DNA of 64,000 bases. It comes from Rhodospirillales bacterium (lineage in GTDB: Bacteria; Pseudomonadota; Alphaproteobacteria; Rhodospirillales; Defluviicoccaceae). Of the stretch, positions 33,345-41,783 are shown one piece after another. The notes below the pieces were generated by a model that was not told the DNA's origin, made no database searches, and saw nothing but the letters and a program-made list of their open reading frames with translations. The stretch is from the NCBI GenBank assembly GCA_016793925.1, contig JAEULH010000083.1, positions 1 to 64,000 of the forward strand. Direction: 5' to 3'. The position numbers and the translations under genes are program-made. Every line of letters begins with the position of its first letter. Positions within the stretch are counted from its first letter, which is position 1.

Positions 33345-35636
33345 CTAACGCGGCTCCCGCGGAGCCCGCCTCGCATAGGCCCGCGGCTTGATCTTGCGCA
33401 GGCGCCGCGCCCGCTCCAGCCGCCGCTCGGCCGCGACGATCAGCACGTCCTGCGACCCGCGGTGGGCCTGGCCGCCGCGCGGGCGGCGCTGGATGTAGCT
33501 GCCGTCCGGCTGCATCTGCCAGGCGCTGCGATGATCGGCGAGCTGCGTCTCCAGGATCGCCCGCAATTCCTTGCGCAGTTCCGGGTTCTCGACCGGAGCC
33601 AGCACCTCGACCCGGCTCTGAAGATTGCGGCTCATCAGATCGGCCGAGCCGATGAAGTACTCCTCGTCGCCGCCGTTCTGGAAATAGTAGATGCGCGCGT
33701 GCTCGAGAAAGCGACTGATGATGCCGATGACGGTCACCGTCTCCGACAACCCCGGGATGCCCGGGCGGAGCCGACAGGTGTCGCGGATGATGAGGTCGAC
33801 CTTCACCCCCGCCTGCGAGGCGCGGTACAGCGCCTCGACGATGTCGGAATCCTCCAGGGCGTTGGCCTTGAGCCGGATCAGCCCCGGCGTCTCGGCGGTG
33901 TGCCTAGCGGCCTCGCGTTCGATCTTGGCGATCAGCGCCTTTTTCATCGTCGTCGGCGCGGCCAGGATCTTGCGGTAGTTGCGCGCCGGGCGGCACCCCG
34001 TCGTCAGGTAGTTGAACAGCTCGGTAATGTCGAAGCCGATCTCCTTGTCGCAGGTGAGCATGCCGAGGTCGCAGTAAAGCCGCGCCGTTCCGGCATGGTA
34101 GTTGCCGGTGCCGATGTGGCAGTAGCGCTTCAGCCCGTTGTAGTCGCGGCGAACGACCAGGATCAGCTTGGAGTGCGTCTTCAGCCCGAGGACGCCGTAG
34201 GTGACGTGGATGCCGGCCTCTTCCAGTCGGTTCGCCCAGCGCAGGTTCGCCGCCTCGTCAAAGCGCGCCTTGAGTTCGACGACGACGGCCACCTGCTTGC
34301 CGTTGCGCGCGGCCTCGATGAGGTACTCGATGATCTTGGTGTCCGCCGAGGTCCGGTAGAGCGTCATCTTGATCGCGTAGACCTTGGGGTCTTCGGCCGC
34401 CTCGCGCACAAAGCGCACGACCGAAGTGGCAAACGACTCGTACGGGTGGCTGAGCAGGATCGGCCCGTTCTCGCGAATGATGTGAAAGATGCTGTCGTGA
34501 TCCTGGAGCTTGATGTTGTCGATCGCCTGGTGCGGCGGATAGCGGAACGCCGGTCGGTCGAGCGCCGCGATCTCCATCAGATCGCGCATGCCCATCATCA
34601 CGTCGGTGTTGTAGACCTCCTTTTCGGCGTCCAGGCCGAGTTCGGCCGCGAGCATGCCGCGGTGGTTCGGGTCCATGTCGCGAATGGTCTCCAGCCGGAC
34701 GATCGGCGCGAACTTCCGCTCGCGCAACTCGGCCTCGATCATCGCGACCAGGTCGTCGGCCATTTCCTCGTTGCGATCGGTGTTGGCGTTGCGCGTGACC
34801 CGGAACAGCTCGACCGACTCGATTTCCATCCCCGGAAACATGTCCTCGAGGCAGTGGGCCATCACGTCCTCGAGCAGGACGAACTGGTCCGTCCCGGCGA
34901 CCCGGAGGAACCGCGGGACGCCGGCGCCGCTCGGAACCTTGATCCGCGCCATGGTCAGGCTGGACTCGTGGGGAAAGCGCAAGGTGACGAGCAGGTTCAG
35001 CGACAGGTTGGAGATGAAGGGGAAAGGATGCGCGGGGTCCATCGCCAGCGGCGTGACCAGAGGGAAAATGTTCTCTCCGTAATAATCGCGGATCTGGGCC
35101 TGCGATGACTTCGGCAACTTGGAGAAGGCGCGAATGTGGATGTCCTGACGGCGCAGGTCACCGATAAGGTCGAAATACGTCTCGCGCTGCTTGCGGCGGA
35201 ACTCCGCCGTCACCGCCCGACACTCTTCGAGCTGCTGGCTCGGCGTGCGACCGTCGACCGTAAGCTTCTGCACGCCGGCGCCGATCTGCTGCTTCAGGCC
35301 ACCGATCCGCTTCATGAAAAACTCGTCCATGTTCGACGAGGCGATAGCGAGGAACTTGACCCTTTCGAGAAGCGGCGTGCGCCGGTCGGCGGCCTCATGC
35401 AGAACCCGGTCGTTGAAGCGCAGCCAGGTCAGTTCGCGGTTGAGGTACAGCTCGGGCGAGCGCAGATCGAAACTGGGCGTCGGCGTCTTCGCTTCGGCCA
35501 ACTCAGCCGGGCCGGGGGCTTCCGCCTCCGCGATCGCCGCCGGGTCGGCCGCTTCCGCCTCCGCCATCGCACCGTCCGCTTGTGACAAGGTCTCCTCGGC
35601 GGTCATCGCTTCGCCGTCGTCTGCGGCAACGGACAT
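33345..35636 (-). CDS. ppk: Polyphosphate kinase 1
   Basis: PPK1 builds polyphosphate from ATP and can run in reverse. After an acidic, Ala/Glu-rich N-terminal extension of about 55 residues the 763-residue protein follows the family: LYLNRELTWLRFNDRVL, ASSNMDEFFMKRIGGL, the catalytic YRTSADTKIIEYLIEAA, the phospho-His region GLKTHSKLILVVRRD, HIGTGNYHAGTARLY and the second His/phospholipase-D-like part CRLRPGIPGLSETVTV. ATG 35636 is chosen over a start at 35726, because it lies after GAGAGAGGA and follows the PAP stop by one base. It is co-transcribed with the PPK2-type gene. Confidence 0.96.
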   Translation of the reverse strand: MSVAADDGEAMTAEETLSQADGAMAEAEAADPAAIAEAEAPGPAELAEAKTPTPSFDLRSPELYLNRELTWLRFNDRVLHEAADRRTPLLERVKFLAIASSNMDEFFMKRIGGLKQQIGAGVQKLTVDGRTPSQQLEECRAVTAEFRRKQRETYFDLIGDLRRQDIHIRAFSKLPKSSQAQIRDYYGENIFPLVTPLAMDPAHPFPFISNLSLNLLVTLRFPHESSLTMARIKVPSGAGVPRFLRVAGTDQFVLLEDVMAHCLEDMFPGMEIESVELFRVTRNANTDRNEEMADDLVAMIEAELRERKFAPIVRLETIRDMDPNHRGMLAAELGLDAEKEVYNTDVMMGMRDLMEIAALDRPAFRYPPHQAIDNIKLQDHDSIFHIIRENGPILLSHPYESFATSVVRFVREAAEDPKVYAIKMTLYRTSADTKIIEYLIEAARNGKQVAVVVELKARFDEAANLRWANRLEEAGIHVTYGVLGLKTHSKLILVVRRDYNGLKRYCHIGTGNYHAGTARLYCDLGMLTCDKEIGFDITELFNYLTTGCRPARNYRKILAAPTTMKKALIAKIEREAARHTAETPGLIRLKANALEDSDIVEALYRASQAGVKVDLIIRDTCRLRPGIPGLSETVTVIGIISRFLEHARIYYFQNGGDEEYFIGSADLMSRNLQSRVEVLAPVENPELRKELRAILETQLADHRSAWQMQPDGSYIQRRPRGGQAHRGSQDVLIVAAERRLERARRLRKIKPRAYARRAPREPR

Positions 35637-35637
35637 C

Positions 35638-37287
35638 CTATCCTCTCTCTCGTTTGCGCAACGCCTTCGCGCCCTCGAGCTCCTGCTGTTCGAGGCTGGC
35701 GGCGAGGCTGTCGTTGAGTGTCGCAAGAACCTTCAGCCGGGCAAAGCGCTTATCGTTCCCTTCGACCAGGGTCCATGGCGCCCGGCGCGTACTGGTGCGC
35801 TCGACCATGTCGTTGACGGCCAGTTCGTACTCCTCCCAGCGCTCGCGGTTGCGCCAGTCCTCGTCGGTCAGTTTCCACCGTTTGTAAGGTGTCGACTTCC
35901 GCTCCTCGAAGCGCCGAAGCTGCTCGTCCTTGGTGATGTGCAGCCAGAACTTGCACAGCACGATGCCGTGCTGAACGAGCTGTTCCTCGAAATCCCTGAT
36001 CTCGCTGTAGGCGCGGCGCCATTCGTTCTCGCCGGCGAAGCCCTCGACGCGCTCGACCAGAACCCGGCCGTACCAGCTCCGGTCGAAAATCGTCACCCGG
36101 CCGGCGCGCGACAGGTGCCGCCAGAAGCGCCACAGGTAGTGGTGCGCGCGTTCCTCGTCGCTCGGCGCGGCGATCGGAATGACCTGATAGTCGCGCGCAT
36201 CCAGCGCCGCGGTGATCCGGCGGATGACCCCGCCTTTGCCGCCGGCGTCCCAGCCCTCAAAAACCAGGAGCGTCGAGATGCCAAGCTGCTTGGCCCGGCG
36301 GCAATGCTGGTTGAGCGCGCCCTGGGCGGCTTCCAGGTTCTTGCTGTAAAGCTTCTTGTCGACGCTTTGGCTGGTGTCGAGGCGGCTCAGGATCGTAACC
36401 CGCGGCAGGCGGATGACCTGCTCGCCGGAGCCGCCCTCCTCCGCTTCAGCCTTATCGCCGTCGCCTCCGGCGCCCTTGCCATGCTCGTCTGCGCCGCCGA
36501 CGACATGCTTCACGACCGTCCCGGCCGCATGGTCGCGGCGCTCGCGAAGCTCGTTGGCCAACCGCTTGCGAAGCTCGACCTCGTCCAGATGCTTGAGGAT
36601 GCTCTCCAGCAGGAGGTTGCCGACCGTGACGCTGCGGTAGCGCTTGTCGAAGCCCTCGACGATATGCCACTGGGCCCAGCCCGTGCTGGTGCGCATGATC
36701 ATCTGCTCGGCGGCGGCGACGAAGCTTTCGTACATGTGCCAGTGGTCCCAGTCGGTCTGGGTCACGCGCCAGCGGGTCAGCGGGTTCTTCTCGAGCGACG
36801 CCAACCGGTCTTTTTGCGCCTTTTTGCCGAGGTGCATCCAGAACTTGATGATCAGCGCGTCGTCGTCGGCCAGTTCCCGTTCGAACGCCCCGATCCGCTC
36901 GAGATCTTCTTCGAACTCGGCCTCGCTCGCCCGATCGTAGACGCGATCGAGGATCGGCCGCGAATACCAGCAGCTGAGGAACATGCCGATCCGCCCCCGC
37001 GGCGGCATGTCGCGCCAGTAGCGCCAGTATTCGGGACGCTCGGCCATCTCGTCGGACGGCGACCCGTACGCGCGCGTGATCAGCCAGCGGGGATCCATCC
37101 ACTCGTTCAGGAGGTTGATCGTCTCGCTCTTGCCGGCGCCGTCGACCCCGCCGAAGACGATGATCACGGGGAAAGGCGCGGACCGCAGCCGCTGCTGGAC
37201 CGCGAGCAGTTCCGAGCGCAGAACCTCGACGGTGCGGTGGTAATCGTCTTTCGATAGGGTCTTGCCGAGCTCGGCGGTGCGGAACAT
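35638..37287 (-). CDS. pap: Two-domain PPK2: polyphosphate:AMP phosphotransferase
   Basis: This 549-residue protein has two PPK2 domains joined by a Gly/Glu-rich linker (about residues 265-292). Domain 1 has Walker A GGVDGAGKSE (46-55) but CWYSRP (107-111 region) where the Walker B DRSWYGR is expected. Domain 2 has EGWDAGGKGG (344-353) and an intact DRSWYGR (402-408). Two-domain members of this type phosphorylate AMP to ADP using polyphosphate, with activity in the C-terminal domain. That fits here. It is upstream of ppk1 by one base and divergent from ppx, forming a compact polyphosphate locus. Confidence 0.9.
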   Translation of the reverse strand: MFRTAELGKTLSKDDYHRTVEVLRSELLAVQQRLRSAPFPVIIVFGGVDGAGKSETINLLNEWMDPRWLITRAYGSPSDEMAERPEYWRYWRDMPPRGRIGMFLSCWYSRPILDRVYDRASEAEFEEDLERIGAFERELADDDALIIKFWMHLGKKAQKDRLASLEKNPLTRWRVTQTDWDHWHMYESFVAAAEQMIMRTSTGWAQWHIVEGFDKRYRSVTVGNLLLESILKHLDEVELRKRLANELRERRDHAAGTVVKHVVGGADEHGKGAGGDGDKAEAEEGGSGEQVIRLPRVTILSRLDTSQSVDKKLYSKNLEAAQGALNQHCRRAKQLGISTLLVFEGWDAGGKGGVIRRITAALDARDYQVIPIAAPSDEERAHHYLWRFWRHLSRAGRVTIFDRSWYGRVLVERVEGFAGENEWRRAYSEIRDFEEQLVQHGIVLCKFWLHITKDEQLRRFEERKSTPYKRWKLTDEDWRNRERWEEYELAVNDMVERTSTRRAPWTLVEGNDKRFARLKVLATLNDSLAASLEQQELEGAKALRKRERG

Positions 37288-37433
37288 TTTCTGCCGTCCT
37301 CCCCATCCCGCTGTGCTACATGACACCGGGGGAAAAACGGAGATCGCACCGGCGGCATGAGACCTGATCCGACCCGGCCGCGTCTTTCGCGGGAGCGGCG
37401 GAGCGGCGCACTACAGCCAATATCAGACGGGCA

Positions 37434-38978
37434 ATGAGCGACGGCAAGCGGCATCAGCCAGAGATCGAGGGCGACGGCGCAGACGCTGCGGCCCGACCGG
37501 GGCGCATCGGCGTCGTCGACATCGGCTCGAACACCGTCCGACTGGTCGTCTACGACCTGCCCAACCGGCTGCCGATCCCCATTTTCAACGAGAAGAGCCA
37601 GTGCGCCCTCGGCCTCGGCATGGGCGAGACCGGCAGGCTCAACCCCAAAGGCGTCGGCGAAGCCGTGCGCAGTCTGGTGCGCTTCGTCAAGCTCGCCCGG
37701 GCCATGGATGTCGGCCATCTCGAACTCGTCGGGACCGCGGCGGTCCGCGATGCGAGCGATCGTTCCGATTTCATCCGTCACGTGGAGAGCGTGTGCGGGG
37801 TGCCCGTACACGTGCTGAGCGGCGCCGAAGAGGCGCGGCTCGCCGCCGTCGGGCTTGTCAACGGCGTTCCCGACGCCGACGGCGTGCTTGGCGATCTCGG
37901 CGGCGGCAGCCTCGACCTGGTCGGCCTCGCCGACGGCGAGGCGGGACGCTACGCAACCCTGCCGCTCGGCCATCTGCGCCTTCCGGAGCGGGCGAAGGGC
38001 AACATCGAGGCGGCCCGCGCGATCGTTGCCGCAGACCTCGCCCAGGTCGGCTGGCTCGACGAAACCAACGGGCGGCGCCTCTACGCGGTCGGTGGCTCGT
38101 GGCGGGCGCTGGCGCGCCTCTTCATCGAGCAGACCCATCACCCCCTGCATGTCATCGACAATTTCGAACTCGGCTTTTTCGGCGCCCTCCGCCTCGCCAA
38201 TCTGGTCGCCGGGCTCAGCCAGAAGACCCTCGCCGAGGGCGGCAGCGGCATCGATCAGAAGCGGCTCGAGACCTTGCCTTACGCGGCACTGACCCTTGCG
38301 GTGCTGCTCGAGCGGACACGTCCAGCGCGGGTCGTCTTCTCCGCCTTCGGGATGCGCGAGGGGCAGATGATCGAACTGCTGCCGGCGGGGCTGCGCGAAC
38401 AGGATCCGCTGCTCAGCGCCTGCGAGAGCCACGCCGAGCGCACCGGCCGTTTCGCCATCCATGGCCAGGAGATCCTCGACTGGATGGCGCCGCTGTTCGC
38501 CGGCGAAACCGCCTGGGAAAGGCGGCTGCGCCTCGCGATCTGCCTCGTCAGCGACATCGGCTGGAGCGAGCATCCGGACTATCGCGCCATCCACGCCTTC
38601 TTCCGCGTCCTGCGCGTGCCGTATCCGGGCCTGACCCACCCCGACCGCGTCGAAATGGCGCTCGCGATCTTCGTCCGCTACGGAGGGAGCGCGACCGACC
38701 CGTGGGTGGCCCGCCACCTCAGCATGCTCGACGACGCCCGGACGACGCGGGCGCAAACGACCGGCCTCGCCCTGCGGCTGGCGCACACGCTGTCGGGCGG
38801 CGCCCCCGGGTTGCTGCGTCAGACCGCCCTCGCGACCGACGAAAAGCGCCTCAGCCTGCGCATCCCGAAGGACGGCTCGGTCTTCATGAGCGGAGCGGTC
38901 GAGCGGCGGCTGAACCGTCTCGCCCGAACCATGGCCCTCAAGGCCCAGATGGTCGAACACGCCGAGGCGGACTCCTGA
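37434..38978 (+). CDS. ppx: Exopolyphosphatase (Ppx/GppA family)
   Basis: Ppx removes terminal phosphates from polyphosphate and may also hydrolyse pppGpp. The 514-residue protein has the ASKHA-fold phosphate loop GVVDIGSNTVRLVVYD, VGTAAVRDASDR, the second loop VLGDLGGGSLDLV and a C-terminal HD-like part (RTGRFAIHGQEILDW). The start ATG 37434 is 146 bases from the divergent PAP gene, so a bidirectional control region is likely. In alphaproteobacteria ppx is normally followed by rnd; here a restriction gene intervenes. Confidence 0.93.
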   Translation: MSDGKRHQPEIEGDGADAAARPGRIGVVDIGSNTVRLVVYDLPNRLPIPIFNEKSQCALGLGMGETGRLNPKGVGEAVRSLVRFVKLARAMDVGHLELVGTAAVRDASDRSDFIRHVESVCGVPVHVLSGAEEARLAAVGLVNGVPDADGVLGDLGGGSLDLVGLADGEAGRYATLPLGHLRLPERAKGNIEAARAIVAADLAQVGWLDETNGRRLYAVGGSWRALARLFIEQTHHPLHVIDNFELGFFGALRLANLVAGLSQKTLAEGGSGIDQKRLETLPYAALTLAVLLERTRPARVVFSAFGMREGQMIELLPAGLREQDPLLSACESHAERTGRFAIHGQEILDWMAPLFAGETAWERRLRLAICLVSDIGWSEHPDYRAIHAFFRVLRVPYPGLTHPDRVEMALAIFVRYGGSATDPWVARHLSMLDDARTTRAQTTGLALRLAHTLSGGAPGLLRQTALATDEKRLSLRIPKDGSVFMSGAVERRLNRLARTMALKAQMVEHAEADS

Positions 38979-39050
38979 GGCGGGTGTGCTTCCATGCCAC
39001 CTCAGCTCGGTCGGCTTCAGAACGAGGTCGTCCTCGCAGGCCCATCCCCC

Positions 39051-40304
39051 TCAGTCGATCAAGGCGGATGGGTCGACCGTCAACTCGTTTTCCTCCGAAG
39101 CCTCCACCCCTATTTCACGCCGCTCATTGAAGAAGGTCATATCAACTTCGATAAGATCCACCCGGCGCTTTACGAGCCCGATCTCGTGCTTGACCAGAAG
39201 CTCAATAAGTTTGTCACCATCGATCAACGTAATGGGAGCAGCGCCCGGATAGATCGCAGCGTCCTTGCACCCTTTCGCAAATTTACCAAGGGTAATAATG
39301 CTGCCTCGAATCGCGCCATGATAGGGCAGGGCGCCCCTGAGCTGATCGAGGACAGGACGATTCAGGCTTGCCTGCTGTCTCTTTACCTGAACAACCTCTG
39401 TGATTTCAGTAATTCCATACTGATACTTTGCAACGACGTCGACACCCTTGTCGCCACTTTGCTTCGTAACGACAACATCCTCATAATCCATTGCCTCAAG
39501 CAAATCCCGCACGAGTTTTTCGAATTGGTAAGATCCCATCCTAGAGAGCTGGTCGCGAAGCTGCTGAGTTTGCTGCGCGTTGAAATCCTTGATTGCCCTC
39601 AGCGTCGCTGCCTTGGGATCCTCCTGTTCAGTGGCTGTCGTCGCCGCGTACTTCAGCCCTTCATCCGTGATGGCGTACGAGTTGCCATTGCGGGCGATCA
39701 AGCCTCTCTCGACCAGATTGCGCAATCGTCTCCAGAGCGCTTCTTTGATCGCCGACGCAGTGCCAACCCGTGAACGCTCTTTCAGATACTGTCCCCACTC
39801 GTCGAGAAGATCAGAGCGCTTGACGGGAGATTTCGGCGCGAGGATCGACAGAAGCTGAGGCAGTCCCTCAATTTCATCGATGGCCCGGACAATGCTCTCT
39901 TCGTTGTTAAGAAAGCCTTCACCGGACTGGGTCAGGTGGTAAATGCCGTGCACGTCCGTGACGAGCAGATCATAGCTGTTGATAAAGAGGTAAGATCCGT
40001 AGACGTATCTGGGATTTACCTGCTTGCCGCTACTCTGCCAGATTCTCTCAGCTAAAGCTTCGTTTTCATCAGATAGGCGCTCTTTTATCCAGGTGTCCGG
40101 TTCCGTCCAATCGACCGGATTTTGGGGAGTGCCTCTTTGGTCCTGAAGGGCATTTATAAGGGTTAGAACTGCCTCTTTGGTAAAACCGGGCCAAATCTTG
40201 AGCAGTGCCCGGACTTCCGAGTACAGCGGAAAAAACGGCGTTCGTACACGAACAAGCGCTTCCTCAACCACTCCGCTTCTCCCAACCGCGAAGCATGACG
40301 TCAT
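39051..40304 (-). CDS. Mrr-like restriction endonuclease (type IV-like)
   Basis: A 417-residue protein with N-terminal helical/winged-helix regions and a C-terminal Mrr-type nuclease domain. The nuclease signature is visible as FEKLVRDLLEAM (Glu262), KQSGDKGVDVVA (Asp289) and VVQVKRQ (Gln306, Lys308), i.e. the E-D-QxK pattern of Mrr enzymes, followed by LRGALPYHGAIRGSIITLG. Such enzymes cut DNA bearing foreign methylation. No methyltransferase is adjacent, consistent with a type IV function. It uses AT-rich codons (AAT, TTT, ATA) more than its neighbours and has visibly lower GC, a sign of transfer. A GTG at 40271 behind GGGAGA is an alternative start. Confidence 0.85.
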   Translation of the reverse strand: MTSCFAVGRSGVVEEALVRVRTPFFPLYSEVRALLKIWPGFTKEAVLTLINALQDQRGTPQNPVDWTEPDTWIKERLSDENEALAERIWQSSGKQVNPRYVYGSYLFINSYDLLVTDVHGIYHLTQSGEGFLNNEESIVRAIDEIEGLPQLLSILAPKSPVKRSDLLDEWGQYLKERSRVGTASAIKEALWRRLRNLVERGLIARNGNSYAITDEGLKYAATTATEQEDPKAATLRAIKDFNAQQTQQLRDQLSRMGSYQFEKLVRDLLEAMDYEDVVVTKQSGDKGVDVVAKYQYGITEITEVVQVKRQQASLNRPVLDQLRGALPYHGAIRGSIITLGKFAKGCKDAAIYPGAAPITLIDGDKLIELLVKHEIGLVKRRVDLIEVDMTFFNERREIGVEASEENELTVDPSALID

Positions 40305-40332
40305 TTAGACAAGGACGCTTCTTGTTATATCT

Positions 40333-41484
40333 TCAAACCTCGATGACGGCGAGTTTGCCGTCGCGAACCGCGAGCGCGATTCGCCCATCTCGCAGCCGCA
40401 GCGCCGCTTCGCCGAACAGCGCACGGCGCCAGCCGTGCAGAGCCGCAACCCCCGCGGCCTCGCCCGATGCCGCCAGCACTTCGAGGTCGTCCGCCGAAGC
40501 GACCAGTTTCTGCGCCACGTCCTCCTGCTCGCACTTCAGCTTGAGCAGAACCTTGAGCAGGTCGGCGACGGGACCGGCGCCGCGCGGCGGCTCACGGCGG
40601 ACGACCGCAACGGGAAGATCCTTCTCCGGCAGGTCGAGCCCCCGGCGCACCGCGGCCAGCACCTGCGCGCCCGACTGGCCCTCGGCGAACTTCCGCCCCA
40701 GGCCCCGGGTCAGCGCCAAAGCCTCGGTCGTCGTCGGTACGTGATGGGCGATTTCCAGGAGTGCCTCATCGCGCAGGACCCAGGCGCGCGGCGCATCGCG
40801 ATGCTGCGCCTCGCGTTCGCGCCAGGCCGCCAGCTCCCGAAGAATGGCCAGGAAGCGGCCGTTGACCGCCCGGGTCTTGAGCCGACGGTAGGCGTCCATC
40901 GGCTCGGTCCAGTAGGTCGCCGGATCGGTGAGGGTCGCCATTTCCTCGCCGAGCCAGTCGCTGCGCCGGCTGGTCTCGAGCTTCCGCTTGAGCTTGCGAT
41001 AGATCTCGCGCAGGTGGGTGACATCGCTCAACGCATACTCGATCTGACGCCGGCTCAACGGCCGCACCGACCAGTCGGTGAACCGCGAGGCCTTGTCGAG
41101 CTTGGCCTTGGCGAGCTTGGCCGCCAAGGTCTCGTAGCCGACCTGGTCACCGAACCCGCAGACCATGGCGGCGACCTGGGTATCGAACACCGGGGCCGGA
41201 AGCTGGCCCATCAGGTGATAGAAGATTTCGAGATCCTGCCGCGCCGCGTGGAACACCTTGACGATCGCCGGCGCAGTGAGGACCGCCAGCAGCGGCGCCA
41301 GATCGATGCCGTCCGCCAGCGGGTCGACGGCCACCGCCACCTCCGGGCCGGCGATCTGAACCAAGCACAACTTGGGCCAGAAGGTGCGTTCGCGCATGAA
41401 CTCCGTGTCGACCGCGACAAACGGGGCATCGGCAACGGATTGGCAGAAATCGCGCAGCGCGTCGGTGTCGGTGATCAGATGCAT
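40333..41484 (-). CDS. rnd: Ribonuclease D
   Basis: RNase D trims tRNA 3' ends. The 383-residue protein has the DEDDy exonuclease motifs DTEFMRERTFWPKL, VFHAARQDLEIFYHLMG with VFDTQVAAMVCG, and YALSDVTHLREIYRKL, then an HRDC domain (about 205-290, RLKTRAVNGRFLAIL and RDEALLEIAHHVP). All acidic residues and the Tyr are present. It is divergent from aspS across 299 bases, the usual alphaproteobacterial arrangement, apart from the restriction gene downstream. Confidence 0.93.
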   Translation of the reverse strand: MHLITDTDALRDFCQSVADAPFVAVDTEFMRERTFWPKLCLVQIAGPEVAVAVDPLADGIDLAPLLAVLTAPAIVKVFHAARQDLEIFYHLMGQLPAPVFDTQVAAMVCGFGDQVGYETLAAKLAKAKLDKASRFTDWSVRPLSRRQIEYALSDVTHLREIYRKLKRKLETSRRSDWLGEEMATLTDPATYWTEPMDAYRRLKTRAVNGRFLAILRELAAWREREAQHRDAPRAWVLRDEALLEIAHHVPTTTEALALTRGLGRKFAEGQSGAQVLAAVRRGLDLPEKDLPVAVVRREPPRGAGPVADLLKVLLKLKCEQEDVAQKLVASADDLEVLAASGEAAGVAALHGWRRALFGEAALRLRDGRIALAVRDGKLAVIEV

Positions 41485-41783
41485 CGCTGCAGCCTATAGC
41501 CGCATTTGCCTGAAACGCAAAGCAACCTCTGCCGTAACCGGGGGCGCCGCTGCCGGGATCCGGCCGAAGCGATGTCCGGCGCGGGCTTGACAAACATGGG
41601 CGGTCCATGTCGTTGTGTGCCTGCTTGCTGCTTGCCCGAATGCGAGCCGCCGTCCTTCGCGTCCTCCGGCCCGGACACCTTGTCGCGCTCCATCCAGATT
41701 CGCCGCGCCCGATCGTCGGTTGACGCGCTCGCCCTCAAGGCCCCGCCACGGACCGCGGTGCCGCCACAGTCGCCTGAATAAGC
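41485..41783 (+). other. Intergenic region between rnd and aspS
   Basis: No supported gene lies in these 299 bases; a 91-codon frame on the plus strand has Cys/Pro/Ser-rich composition typical of a chance frame. It should hold the divergent promoters of rnd and aspS. I see no convincing -10/-35 pair, T-box-like structure or terminator. Confidence 0.3.

Noticed and set aside
41506-41781. 91-codon Cys-rich frame between rnd and aspS
   Set aside because: Composition matches chance reading of GC-rich intergenic DNA, with no ribosome site.
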